DNA of 64,000 nt, from positions 2,294,001 to 2,358,000 of the forward strand of contig NZ_CP080377.1 in assembly GCF_019443505.1 (NCBI RefSeq), written 5' to 3'. The stretch comes from Janthinobacterium sp. PAMC25594. GTDB taxonomy: Bacteria; Pseudomonadota; Gammaproteobacteria; Burkholderiales; Burkholderiaceae_D. Of this stretch, positions 1 to 7,999 are shown piece by piece. Both the position numbers and the translations under genes were made by a program. Positions within the stretch are counted from its first letter, which is position 1. Each line of letters opens with the position of its first letter. The notes beneath the pieces are model-generated. The model had not been told where the DNA came from and searched no databases. It was given only the letters and a program-made list of their open reading frames with translations.

Positions 1-2001
1 ATCCGGGCCCGTGAATTCCACCTGGATCGGTTTTTGCGAACCATTGCTCAAGTCATCCTGCACCACGTATTCGGCACCCACCAGGCGCGACATCTTCTCG
101 CGCAACTCGACGGCGATTTCCTTGGCCGAACGCTTGCGCGTGTTGCGCTTGCCGATGTCGACATACACGCGGCCACCGCCCGCATTGATGGAACTGTTGG
201 TATCCTTGGTTTCAGGCAAGGTGCGCGCCAGCACGGCCGCCGCTTCCAGTTTCAAACGCGAGTACTCGATGCTGCTCGACGATGGCGTGCGCACATTGAT
301 CATCAGGTTGCCCGAATCGGATGCCGGCAGGAAACTCGTGCCGCCATGCGTGGCGTGCAGGGCGATGGCGCCCACCAGGCTGCCGAAGGCGATGACGGCC
401 ATCCAGCGGCGGTGATGCAAGGCCCAGGCGATCACGCGGCCGTAGCGGTCCGCCTGGTGGTCGAACCAGTGGTTGAATTTCTCCAGCACGCGGCCGATGC
501 CCTTTTTCGGCGCCGCATGTTCCTCGACCGGGTCGCCCCAGTAGGCCGACAACATGGGGTCGAGCGTAAACGAGATGCCCAGGCTGACCAGCACCGAGCA
601 CGTCACCGTCAAGGCAAACGGACGGAACCATTCGCCGGAAATGCCCGGCATGAAGGCCACGGGAATGAAGACGGCGATAATCGAGAACGTCGTGGCGGCC
701 ACGGCCATGCCGATCTCGGCCGTGCCTTCCAGCGCGGCCGTGCGGCGGTCCTTGCCCATCTGCATGTGGCGCACGATGTTTTCGCGCACCACGATGGCGT
801 CATCGATCAGCACGCCGATGGCCAGCGACAGGCCCAGCAGGGTCATGAAGTTCAGGGTAAAGCCGCACAGCCACACGGCGATGAAGGCGGCAATCACGGA
901 TGTGGGCAGGCTCAGCGCCGTGATCAGGGTCGAACGCCACGAGTTCAGGAAAGCGTAGACAACGAAAATCGTCAGCACGGCGCCCAGCACCAGCGATTCG
1001 ATCACGTTGTTCAGGCTATGCTGGGCGTTTTCGCCGCCGTCGCGCGTCACTTGCAGGATCGTGCCTTTCGGCAAGGTCTTGTTGATGTCCGCCACCATGT
1101 CGCGGATCTTGTTGGCCACGCTGACGGTGGAGGCGTCGCGCACGCGGGTGATCGATATGCCCACGTTGGGCTTGCCGCTGCGCATGCTCAGACTGTTGAC
1201 CTCGGCAAAGCCATCCTCGATGGTGGCCACTTGCGCCAGGCGCACGATTTCCTCGCCACGGCGCTTGATCACCACTTTTTCAAAATCGGCTGGCGACTCG
1301 ATGCGACCCACCAGGCGGATGCTTTTCTCGTCCAGGGCGCCGCGCACCTTGCCCACCGGGGCATTCGTGTTCTGGTTGCGCAAGGCGGTGACGACGTCGC
1401 TGACGGACACATTGTATTCGCGCAATTTTTCCGCGCGCAGCAGCACGGACAGCTCGCGCTTCAGCGAACCGCCCACGTTGACCAGCGCCACGCCATCGAC
1501 GGTGCGGAAGCGGTCCGACAGCACGTCCTCGGCCAGGCGCGAGATTTCCGCATGGCTTTGCGTATTCGACGACAGTGCCAGCTGCATGATCGGTTCGGCG
1601 GCCGGGTCGATGCGCTGCAGGATGGGCTCGCGCATTTCCGTCGGCAACTTGTAGCGCACGGCGGCAATCGCATTGCGGATATTGTCGGATGCCTCGATCA
1701 GGTTGCTACTGAAGGAAAACTTCAGGAAGATGGTGGCCGAACCTTCATTCGAATCGCTGTTGACCTCGGTCACGCCGGAAATGCTTTGCAGCGACTTTTC
1801 CAGGCGGTTCACCACTTCGCGCTCGACCGTGTCGGGCGAGGCGCCAGGGTAAGGGATGCTGACGACGATGAACGGCACTTCGACGTCCGGGTTCTGGTTG
1901 ACGCGCAGTTTCTTGAGCGCCAGCAAGCCGACGCACATCATCGCCAGGATCAGGACGATGGTGGCGGTGGGCCGCTTGATACTGAAATCGGAAAGGAACA
2001 T
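1..2001 (-). CDS. RND efflux transporter permease, C-terminus off the window
   Basis: Inner-membrane proton-driven pump subunit of an RND tripartite efflux system. The frame reads open from the ATG at 2001 to the window edge (667 residues), so roughly the C-terminal third of a usual ~1,030-residue permease is missing. The N-terminus MFLSDFSIKRPTATIVL, the porter-domain pattern PYPGASPDTVE (about residues 51-61) and transmembrane helices from about 335 onward are typical of AcrB-like proteins. The paired acidic residues of the proton relay are seen at D400-D401 (GVLIDDAIVV). It starts 3 bp after the stop of the adaptor gene, so the two are co-transcribed. Substrate cannot be read from the sequence; HAE1-type drug export is more likely than metal export, by overall resemblance only. 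Confidence 0.93.
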   Translation of the reverse strand, partial: MFLSDFSIKRPTATIVLILAMMCVGLLALKKLRVNQNPDVEVPFIVVSIPYPGASPDTVEREVVNRLEKSLQSISGVTEVNSDSNEGSATIFLKFSFSSNLIEASDNIRNAIAAVRYKLPTEMREPILQRIDPAAEPIMQLALSSNTQSHAEISRLAEDVLSDRFRTVDGVALVNVGGSLKRELSVLLRAEKLREYNVSVSDVVTALRNQNTNAPVGKVRGALDEKSIRLVGRIESPADFEKVVIKRRGEEIVRLAQVATIEDGFAEVNSLSMRSGKPNVGISITRVRDASTVSVANKIRDMVADINKTLPKGTILQVTRDGGENAQHSLNNVIESLVLGAVLTIFVVYAFLNSWRSTLITALSLPTSVIAAFIAVWLCGFTLNFMTLLGLSLAIGVLIDDAIVVRENIVRHMQMGKDRRTAALEGTAEIGMAVAATTFSIIAVFIPVAFMPGISGEWFRPFALTVTCSVLVSLGISFTLDPMLSAYWGDPVEEHAAPKKGIGRVLEKFNHWFDHQADRYGRVIAWALHHRRWMAVIAFGSLVGAIALHATHGGTSFLPASDSGNLMINVRTPSSSSIEYSRLKLEAAAVLARTLPETKDTNSSINAGGGRVYVDIGKRNTRKRSAKEIAVELREKMSRLVGAEYVVQDDLSNGSQKPIQVEFTGPD

Positions 2002-2004
2002 GGC

Positions 2005-3177
2005 TTAGTTTCCTTTACCGGCAACGACGGTGCTGCTGCTGGCCACGGCGGCGGCGGGCAAGGCTTTGCCGGCCGTCAATTCCACTTTCTGCCCATCCTT
2101 GAAGGTCGAACCGGGCGTGCGCAGCACGGTGTCGCCGCTGGCCAGGCCGCTTTGCACTTCCCACTGGCCCGTGCGCACGTCGCGCGCGCCGATGCGCAAA
2201 TTCACTTTATGCAAGGCCTTGTCCTTGACCTTCCACGTGTACGTGACGTCGCCCGCCTTCACCAGGGCCGAGTCGGGTATCATCAGCGCGCTGATGCTGT
2301 CCGTCTCGATGCGCCCTTCCGCATACAGGCCGGCCACGCGCGGTTGTTCCTTGTCGTTGAAATCGACCAGCACGGCCACCTGGCGCGTGACGGCATTGGC
2401 GGCAGGATCGACGCGGCGCACCTTGCCCGAAAAATCCTGGCCCGGATACCCATTGATGCGGAACAGCACGGGCTGGCCCACCTTGACGACGCCGATCTTG
2501 TCGGCCGACACCAGGCCTTCCAGGCGCATGCTGGTCGGATCGATGACCTTGATCAATTCCTTGCCGATTTGTGCCGTATCGCCATTCGATACCTTGCGCT
2601 CGCTCACGATGCCGTCGAACGGCGCACGCACGAGGGTGCGCTGCAACTGCTGGCGGGCCTGCGCGGCGCGGCTCTTCGCGGCGGACAAATCGCTTTGCGC
2701 ATTGTTGCGGCGGATTTCCGCGTCTTCCAGCGCCTGCGTCGAGGTCATGCCCGAGGCGCGCAGGGTTTTCATGCGCTGGAACATGCGTTCGGACTGTTCC
2801 AGCACCTGGCCCGAGGCACGACTGGCTTCCTCGGCCGAATTGAGGCTGTCGCGGATGGACGTTTCATCCAGGCGCACCAGCACGTCGCCCCGCTTGACGG
2901 CTTCGCCATTTTCCTTCATGACCTGGATCACCACGGCCGACACTTCGGCGCGCAAGTCCGCGTTGCGCTCCGGTTGCACGGAACCGGTGATGACGGGCCC
3001 CGACGCCAGCGCATTGCTCTGGATGGTCAGCAGGTCTTCCGGGGACACCAGCAGATTGACGGCGGCGCCCGCCTGTTCCTTGGCATTCTTGCCGCCCTTG
3101 CCGGGATCCTTGGACTCTTTGCCGCAAGCGGTCAGGGCGGAAGCGATTGCCAGAACAAACAGGGTTTTGCGCAACAT
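2005..3177 (-). CDS. RND efflux periplasmic adaptor lipoprotein (AcrA/MexA type)
   Basis: Membrane fusion protein linking the RND permease to an outer-membrane channel. The start at 3177 is chosen because it gives a lipoprotein signal peptide (MLRKTLFVLAIASALTACGK, lipobox LTAC, lipidated Cys18) and has a GGAGAA ribosome binding site just upstream; a 42-residue upstream extension in the same frame has no such support. The 390-residue product has the usual order of barrel-sandwich strand (ADLRAEVSAVVIQVM), a coiled-coil hairpin at about 120-190, the second lipoyl half with VRAPFDGIVSERKVSNGD and a C-terminal beta-barrel. It lies 3 bp upstream of the permease. No outer-membrane factor gene and no regulator is present on the visible side. 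Confidence 0.94.
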   Translation of the reverse strand: MLRKTLFVLAIASALTACGKESKDPGKGGKNAKEQAGAAVNLLVSPEDLLTIQSNALASGPVITGSVQPERNADLRAEVSAVVIQVMKENGEAVKRGDVLVRLDETSIRDSLNSAEEASRASGQVLEQSERMFQRMKTLRASGMTSTQALEDAEIRRNNAQSDLSAAKSRAAQARQQLQRTLVRAPFDGIVSERKVSNGDTAQIGKELIKVIDPTSMRLEGLVSADKIGVVKVGQPVLFRINGYPGQDFSGKVRRVDPAANAVTRQVAVLVDFNDKEQPRVAGLYAEGRIETDSISALMIPDSALVKAGDVTYTWKVKDKALHKVNLRIGARDVRTGQWEVQSGLASGDTVLRTPGSTFKDGQKVELTAGKALPAAAVASSSTVVAGKGN

Positions 3178-3360
3178 GGGTAATTCTCCGGATAGATAGC
3201 ACCGCGACCGTCCCCACGGCCCGGATAGGGCTGCAGGCGATGGCAGGCATTTATTTTTATTAAAACCACAAGCGCCAAAGTATCCATGAGCGTGTCCGGG
3301 CATGTCAATCGGCGGTTTCCTGTAATGCTTTAATCAATGGATGAAACGTAGTTTTTACGC

Positions 3361-3405
3361 CCTGAAACGCAAAACCCCGCCTCAAGCGGGGTTTTGTGTT
3401 TCAGG
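3361..3405. terminator. Long bidirectional hairpin terminator
   Basis: An almost perfect inverted repeat with core AAAACCCCGC / GCGGGGTTTT at 3371-3395, extended outward to CCTGAAAC / GTTTCAGG. It follows the 3' end of the DUF212 gene on the minus strand and separates it from the efflux operon. Confidence 0.75.
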
Positions 3406-3415
3406 GGAAGCGAGC

Positions 3416-3841
3416 TTAGCGGCTAAAAACGGTGTTGATCAGGAAGCCGATCGCCACGCCCGTGCACAGGCCGCCGGCGATTTCCACCAGGGTATGGCCC
3501 ATGCGCTCGCGCAAAGTCTTGTGCGCGGCGCTGGCCGCCTCCCCGGCCAGGCGGTTGATGGCGGCCGCCTGCTTGCCCACGTGCTGGCGCAGGCTGTTGG
3601 CGTCGATGATGACGATGAAGGCCAGGGTCACGGCCACGCCGAAGGCGGGGTGGCCTATGCCTTCGCGCAAGGCGATCAGGGTGGCCATGCTGGATACGAC
3701 AGCGCTGTGGTTGCTGGGAAAGCCGCCATTGCCGACCAGGCCGAACGCCCATTGCCGCGTGCGGACACTGTTGATCAGGAATTTGATCGGTCCGACCAGG
3801 ATCCAGGCGATCAGGGGCGTGACGAGGTAAGCGATATCCAC
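3416..3841 (-). CDS. Divergent PAP2-family (DUF212, YuiD-like) membrane protein
   Basis: Small integral membrane protein of 141 residues related to the acid phosphatase / vanadium haloperoxidase fold. It contains the family signature GGFPSNHSAVVSS (about residues 38-50), with His45 in the position of the catalytic-site histidine, and about four hydrophobic segments. The start is GTG at 3841, supported by an AAGGAA ribosome binding site 9 bp upstream. Function of the family is unresolved; phosphatase activity is unproven and most catalytic residues of classical PAP2 enzymes are absent. It is transcribed divergently from the DUF475 gene. Confidence 0.85.
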   Translation of the reverse strand: MDIAYLVTPLIAWILVGPIKFLINSVRTRQWAFGLVGNGGFPSNHSAVVSSMATLIALREGIGHPAFGVAVTLAFIVIIDANSLRQHVGKQAAAINRLAGEAASAAHKTLRERMGHTLVEIAGGLCTGVAIGFLINTVFSR

Positions 3842-3995
3842 GGGTATTCCTTCTTTTATAGGTAGAGAGTGTGTCTGGAGAGACGGGCGCGCCGCAATTA
3901 TCGCAGATCATCCGCGCCAGCAGAACTGTCTGGCGTCAACCTATAAAACGCGGTCCCCGACGGCAACTAATATAAAATCATGGCATATACAACAA

Positions 3996-4009
3996 TTGAC
4001 GTATATCAA
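3996..4009. promoter_or_regulatory. Candidate FNR/CRP-family box
   Basis: The inverted repeat TTGAC-GTAT-ATCAA matches the FNR consensus TTGAT-N4-ATCAA in nine of ten fixed positions. It lies 67 bp before the DUF475 start in a 234-bp AT-richer intergenic region (3842-4075), which also carries TATAAA-like stretches at 3942 and 3970. Confidence 0.4.
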
Positions 4010-4075
4010 CACTGAGCGCGGCGCGCACAGCGGCGCGGATAATCAAACGTCTTTCATACTTGCAACGGGGTCCTC

Positions 4076-5158
4076 ATGCGGCATTTCAGAATTTCCTTTT
4101 TAGTCACTTTTATCCTGATGGCGGTGTCGGGCTGGTGGGGTTACAGCCATGGCGGCATGCCCGGCCTGATCAATGCCCTGTGGATCACGGGCGTGCTGGG
4201 CGTCATGGAAGTGTCGCTGTCGTTCGACAATGCCGTGGTGAATGCCTCGGTCTTGCGTCACTGGAATGAATTCTGGCAAAAACTGTTCTTGACGGTCGGT
4301 ATCCTCGTGGCCGTCTTCGGCATGCGGTTGCTGTTTCCGCTGGTCATCGTTTCCGTCGCCACGGGCCTGGGCCTGGTCGACGTATGGACCATGGCCACCA
4401 CCACGCCAGACGTGTATGCCAAGCACCTGACGGACAACCATGCGCAAGTGGCAGCCTTCGGCGGCGCCTTCCTGCTGCTGGTGTTCCTGAACTTCCTGTT
4501 CGACGACGAGAAAGAATTGCACTGGCTGGGCTGGGCCGAGGAAAAAGTCAATGCGCTGGGCACCGAAAGCCTGGCCGTGCTGATCACCATGGGCGCCGTG
4601 GCCGCCTGCGTGGCGATGGGCCCCGCGGAAGAAAAATACAGCGTGCTCGCTTCGGGCGTCGTCGGCATCGCCGTCTACATCGGCGTGAACTGGATCAGCG
4701 GCTTGCTGGAAGAAGGCGAACCGGACTTGCAGGATGACGCGGAAGAAGGCACCGCGCCAGCCAGGAACGGCAATGGCGACCTGGTAAAAACGGTGGCGCG
4801 CGGCAGTATCGGCGGCTTCCTGTACCTGGAAGTGCTCGATGCCTCGTTCAGCTTTGACGGCGTGATCGGCGCGTTCGCCATCACCAACGACGTCGTCATC
4901 ATCATGCTGGGCCTGGCCATCGGCGCCATGTTCGTGCGCTCGATGACGGTCTTCCTGGTGCACAAGGGCACCCTGGACGAATTCGTCTACCTCGAGCACG
5001 GCGCCCATTATGCGATCGGCATCCTGGCCTTGATCATGCTGGCGTCCGTCAAGTACCATATTCCGGAGTGGTTCACGGGCCTGTCGGGCGTGGCCTTCAT
5101 CCTCGTTTCGCTGAGGTCGTCCTTGCGTTATCGCAAACGGCACGCGGCACAAGCTTGA
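4076..5158 (+). CDS. DUF475 family TerC-like integral membrane protein
   Basis: A 360-residue polytopic membrane protein with about nine hydrophobic helices. Two copies of an acidic intramembrane motif are visible: GVMEVSLSFDNAVVNASVL near residue 42 and YLEVLDASFSFDGVIGAF near residue 250. This E-x-S-x-S-F-D-N/G pattern is shared with TerC, where it is thought to handle metal ions. A soluble acidic loop (about 212-235, EEGEPDLQDDAEEGT) divides the halves. Its position immediately before terD fits the TerC-like membrane partner in Ter stress systems. Transport of a metal ion is inferred from the family, not shown. A possible FNR-type box lies upstream. Confidence 0.88.
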   Translation: MRHFRISFLVTFILMAVSGWWGYSHGGMPGLINALWITGVLGVMEVSLSFDNAVVNASVLRHWNEFWQKLFLTVGILVAVFGMRLLFPLVIVSVATGLGLVDVWTMATTTPDVYAKHLTDNHAQVAAFGGAFLLLVFLNFLFDDEKELHWLGWAEEKVNALGTESLAVLITMGAVAACVAMGPAEEKYSVLASGVVGIAVYIGVNWISGLLEEGEPDLQDDAEEGTAPARNGNGDLVKTVARGSIGGFLYLEVLDASFSFDGVIGAFAITNDVVIIMLGLAIGAMFVRSMTVFLVHKGTLDEFVYLEHGAHYAIGILALIMLASVKYHIPEWFTGLSGVAFILVSLRSSLRYRKRHAAQA

Positions 5159-5162
5159 AATC

Positions 5163-5214
5163 GGGGGTTCCACCCCCAATTGAGAGAGTAATGGCACGAG
5201 CGCCTTAGGCGCTC
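5163..5214. terminator. Two short hairpins after the DUF475 gene
   Basis: GGGGG-TTCCA-CCCCC at 5163-5177 and GAGCGCC-TTA-GGCGCTC at 5198-5214 lie just downstream of the stop codon. Neither has a clear T-tract, so termination is only possible. Confidence 0.4.
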
Positions 5215-5236
5215 ATTCCATGCAGGCATGTTTAAC

Positions 5237-5356
5237 AACGCCTGACAAAACCGTAGCGAGCGGAAGGAAGTTGTGGCAGAGAAGCGCAACTGTACGAAGG
5301 TACAGTGAGCATCGCAGGCCGCAAATTACGACGCGCAGTAGGTTTTGATTGGCGTT
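5237..5356 (+). repeat. Dispersed structured repeat, copy A (upstream of terD)
   Basis: About 120 bp bounded by imperfect inverted ends (AACGCC-TGAC-AAAACC on the left; the right end reads AACGCC-AATC-AAAACC in reverse complement). It has a middle stem TTGTGGC (5271-5277) with GCCGCAA (5318-5324) and an apical hairpin ACTGTAC-GAAG-GTACAGT (5289-5306). The same element recurs inverted at 5960-6084 and 22629-22746. It ends 29 bp before terD. Confidence 0.8.
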
Positions 5357-5385
5357 TTGAGTTAATTACTGAAAAGGAGCACCAC

Positions 5386-5961
5386 ATGGCAATCAGTTTG
5401 CAAAAAGGCGGCAACGTCAACCTGAGCAAGGAAGCACCGAACCTGAAGAAGATCATCGTCGGCCTCGGCTGGGATCCTCGTTCGACGGACGGCGCCACCT
5501 TCGACCTTGACGGTAGTGCTTTCCTCCTGAAAAGCGACGGCAAAGTCCGTGGCGACTCTGACTTCATCTTCTACAACAACCTGAAGTCGACCGACGGTTC
5601 CGTCGTGCACACGGGCGACAACACCACGGGCGAAGGCGAAGGCGACGATGAGCGTATCGAAATCGACCTGACCCGCGTACCAGCCGACATCGACCGCATC
5701 AGCATCACCGTCACCATTCACGACGCCGATGCGCGCCGCCAGAACTTCGGCATGGTCTCGAAAGCCTTCATCCGCTGCCTGAACGCGGAAGGCGAAAAAG
5801 AAATCGCCCGCTACGACCTGTCCGAAGACAGCTCGACGGAAACGGCGATGATCTTTGGCGAAATCTACCGCTACAACGGCGAATGGAAGTTCAAGGCCAT
5901 CGGCCAGGGCTTCAATGGCGGCCTGGGCCCCCTCGCCCGTTCTTTCGGCGTCAACGCTTAA
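5386..5961 (+). CDS. terD: TerD family tellurium/stress-response protein
   Basis: Cytoplasmic calcium-binding beta-sandwich protein of 191 residues, the usual TerD length. The start at 5386 is set by an AAGGAG ribosome binding site and by the family N-terminus [20 protein letters not shown]; an in-frame extension upstream would run into the dispersed repeat. Family motifs are all present: GLGWD (26-30), DLDGSAFLL (40-48), [10 protein letters not shown] (56-65), [15 protein letters not shown] (77-91; acidic metal site) and the end motif [20 protein letters not shown]. TerD proteins bind Ca2+ and are linked to tellurite, phage and DNA-damage stress. Between terE and terD, assignment by eye is uncertain. 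It is flanked on both sides by inverted copies of a dispersed repeat and followed by a terminator. Confidence 0.93.
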   Translation: MAISLQKGGNVNLSKEAPNLKKIIVGLGWDPRSTDGATFDLDGSAFLLKSDGKVRGDSDFIFYNNLKSTDGSVVHTGDNTTGEGEGDDERIEIDLTRVPADIDRISITVTIHDADARRQNFGMVSKAFIRCLNAEGEKEIARYDLSEDSSTETAMIFGEIYRYNGEWKFKAIGQGFNGGLGPLARSFGVNA

Positions 5962-6084
5962 TTCACGCTCGTTAAACCTACTGCGCCGCTCACTTTCGGG
6001 CCTGCGTTGCTCGCTGTACCTCCGTACAGTTGCGCGACTTAACCCGAAATCGAGCTTGCTCGCTACGGTTTTCCGAGGTGAATT
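5960..6084 (-). repeat. Dispersed structured repeat, copy B (downstream of terD)
   Basis: Same element as copy A in opposite orientation. Outer arms are AATTCACGCTCGTTAAACC (5960-5978) and the reverse complement of the segment ending at 6084. The middle stem is TTTCGGG (5994-6000) with CCCGAAA (6043-6049), and the apical hairpin is CTGTAC-CTCC-GTACAG (6014-6029). Its left arm overlaps the terD stop codon. Confidence 0.8.
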
Positions 6085-6106
6085 ATCTTAATGTCATATC
6101 ATTACT

Positions 6107-6137
6107 GCCGCCTGCACAAATCAGGCGGCTTTTTTTT
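6107..6137 (+). terminator. Intrinsic terminator between terD and the AIM24-like gene
   Basis: Perfect stem GCCGCCTG / CAGGCGGC with a 7-nt loop, followed directly by eight T residues (6130-6137). The next bases, GGAGA, are the ribosome binding site of the gene starting at 6149. Confidence 0.85.
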
Positions 6138-6148
6138 GGAGATTTATC

Positions 6149-6865
6149 ATGCCAGTATTTAGTGTCACGGGCGACGTCGATCCCTTCCTCCACGTCAGCA
6201 TGAAGCAGGGCGAAACCATCTATTGCGAATCCGATGCGATGGTGATGATGGAAACGGCGCTCGACTTGAAGGGCAAGATGACGGGCGGCCTGGGCAGTGC
6301 CATCATGCGCCGCTTCGCCAACGGCGAATCGTTCTTCCAGCAGCACATCGAAGCGGTGCGCGGCAGCGGCGACTGCCTGCTCTCGCCCACCCTGCCGGGC
6401 GCCATCGAAGTGGTCGACGTGGGCGCGCGCCAGTACCTGCTCAACGACGGCGCCTTTGTCGCCGCCACCTCGGGCACGGAAATGAAGGTGCGCACGCAAA
6501 GCATCGGCAACGCCTTGTTCGCCCAGTCGGGCGGCTTCTTCGTCATGGAGACGGCCGGCACGGGACAAGTGGTGGTGTCGGGCTTCGGCTCCATGTTCCA
6601 GCTCGACGTCGAGCCGGGCAAGGATGTCGTGATCGACAATTCCCACGTCGTGTGCTGGGACAATAGCCTGAAATACGAAATTTCCGTGACCACGGGCGGC
6701 GGCGCGGGCGGCGGCGGCATCGGCGGCTTCCTCGGCAATATCGTCAACAGCGTGACCAGCGGCGAAGGCATCGTGCTGCGCTTTTCCGGCTCGGGCAAGG
6801 TGTTCATCTGCTCGCGCAACCGCGACGCGTTCCTCAAGTGGACGGCGAGCGGCAAAGCCGGCTGA
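6149..6865 (+). CDS. TIGR00266 / AIM24 family protein
   Basis: A 238-residue protein of the AIM24-like family, which folds as a duplicated beta-helical TRAP-like domain. Seen here are the conserved N-terminal pattern FLHVSMKQGETIYCESDAM (about 13-31), repeated Gly-rich beta segments and a C-terminal glycine-rich loop GGGAGGGGIGGFLGN near residue 190. Family function is unknown in bacteria; genes of this type recur beside terD genes. It has a GGAGA ribosome binding site immediately after an intrinsic terminator, so its expression needs either readthrough or a promoter within the preceding repeat region. Confidence 0.85.
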   Translation: MPVFSVTGDVDPFLHVSMKQGETIYCESDAMVMMETALDLKGKMTGGLGSAIMRRFANGESFFQQHIEAVRGSGDCLLSPTLPGAIEVVDVGARQYLLNDGAFVAATSGTEMKVRTQSIGNALFAQSGGFFVMETAGTGQVVVSGFGSMFQLDVEPGKDVVIDNSHVVCWDNSLKYEISVTTGGGAGGGGIGGFLGNIVNSVTSGEGIVLRFSGSGKVFICSRNRDAFLKWTASGKAG

Positions 6866-6961
6866 TTCCCCCTCTCTAAGGCCAGGTTAAGTTTTTCTGG
6901 CTACACTGCCCGCGCGCGCACCTGCGCGCGGCTTCCCCTTTCTTTACCCGGTCCCCCGTAC

Positions 6962-7999
6962 ATGCAAAGAGTCTGGTTCAACAAAACATTTTCCTCGGTC
7001 GGCACGGCCATGCGCCTGATCCGCGAAGCCGACATGGCCGCCACAGGCGGTGTGCCCCGCTATCACATCGTGTGCAGCAATACGAACGCGCACGCGGCAG
7101 CCTTCTTGTCGGCCCACGAATATGCGGTCGAACCGTCAGGACTGACGGGGCACAATTATGTCGAGTGGTGCCTGGAATTTTGCCGCGAGCGGGGTATCAC
7201 GATTTTCTGGCCCGGCAAGGAAGCGGGCCTGATCGGCAGCGCCAGCGCGCGCTTCGCCGCCCTCGGCACGCGCGTGCTCAGCGTGGCCACCGAAGAGGTA
7301 CTGGACCTGATGCACGACAAGGCACGCTTCTGCGACGGCCTCGACCTGCCCATGGCGCGCCCGGCCGACTACCGCGCCGTGACCACCATCGCGCAATACG
7401 ATGCCGCTTACGCCGAACTGCGCCCGCTGCACCGCAAGCTGTGCATCAAGCCGTCCGAATCCGTGTATGCCCTGGGCTTTGCCATACTCGATGAAGAGCG
7501 CAGCAGCGCCCAGCTGCTGCTGGCCGGCGCCGCCTACCAGGTCAATGCGCAGGAGCTGCGCAGCGGCCTGGCGCAGATGGAAACGTTCAAAACCCTGCTG
7601 CTGATGGAATACCTCGATGGCCACGAATACAGCGCCGACTGCGTCGCCAACCAGGGCAAGCTGATTTGCGCCGTGCCGCGCAAGAAGCTGCACGTGGCCG
7701 GCAGCGGCCAGCTGATCGAACTGCGCGCCGACCTGCTGGCGGCCTGCGACAAACTCGCGCGCGACTACCGCTTGAATGGCGTGTTCAACGTCCAGTTCCG
7801 CGAAGGCGCGAATGGCCTGGCCTTGTTGGAGATTAACCCGCGCATGTCGGGCGGCATCGGCATGGCGTGCGCGGCGGGTCCCAACCTGCCCTACCTGGCG
7901 CTGGCCGGCTTCGACCAGGGCTTTGACAAACTCAGCGTGCCCGCCATCCACGAAGGCCTGCGCGTGGGCGAAGCCGCCTACGCCGTGGAGCTGCCATGA
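6962..7999 (+). CDS. Ter-associated ATP-grasp ligase
   Basis: Predicted ATP-dependent carboxylate-amine (or similar) ligase, 345 residues. ATP-grasp landmarks are visible: a lysine-containing strand KLCIKPSESVYALGF (about 159-173), the hinge region LLLMEYLDGHEYSADCV (about 212-228) and the Mg-binding end LLEINPRMSGGIGM (E290, N292). The N-terminal part (1-110) resembles the preATP-grasp fold. It overlaps the next gene by ATGA and opens a six-gene translationally coupled run. In published comparative genomics this ATP-grasp belongs to Ter operons predicted to make a nucleoside-like compound; the substrate here is unknown. No good ribosome binding site precedes the ATG. Confidence 0.85.
   Translation: MQRVWFNKTFSSVGTAMRLIREADMAATGGVPRYHIVCSNTNAHAAAFLSAHEYAVEPSGLTGHNYVEWCLEFCRERGITIFWPGKEAGLIGSASARFAALGTRVLSVATEEVLDLMHDKARFCDGLDLPMARPADYRAVTTIAQYDAAYAELRPLHRKLCIKPSESVYALGFAILDEERSSAQLLLAGAAYQVNAQELRSGLAQMETFKTLLLMEYLDGHEYSADCVANQGKLICAVPRKKLHVAGSGQLIELRADLLAACDKLARDYRLNGVFNVQFREGANGLALLEINPRMSGGIGMACAAGPNLPYLALAGFDQGFDKLSVPAIHEGLRVGEAAYAVELP

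Noticed and set aside
34..3183. 1,049-residue open frame on the plus strand
   Set aside because: It is the antisense shadow of the RND permease and adaptor genes; it is rich in H, Q, R and G with no domain, whereas the minus strand gives full family motifs.
5305..5385. 27-residue N-terminal extension of terD
   Set aside because: It is translated dispersed repeat; the same peptide start (MSIAGRK) appears before the DMT gene, and the ribosome binding site supports the later ATG.
5237..6084. terD as a transposon carried by terminal inverted repeats
   Set aside because: The flanking copies are full elements of a dispersed family, there is no transposase and no target duplication is visible; kept as a structural finding instead.
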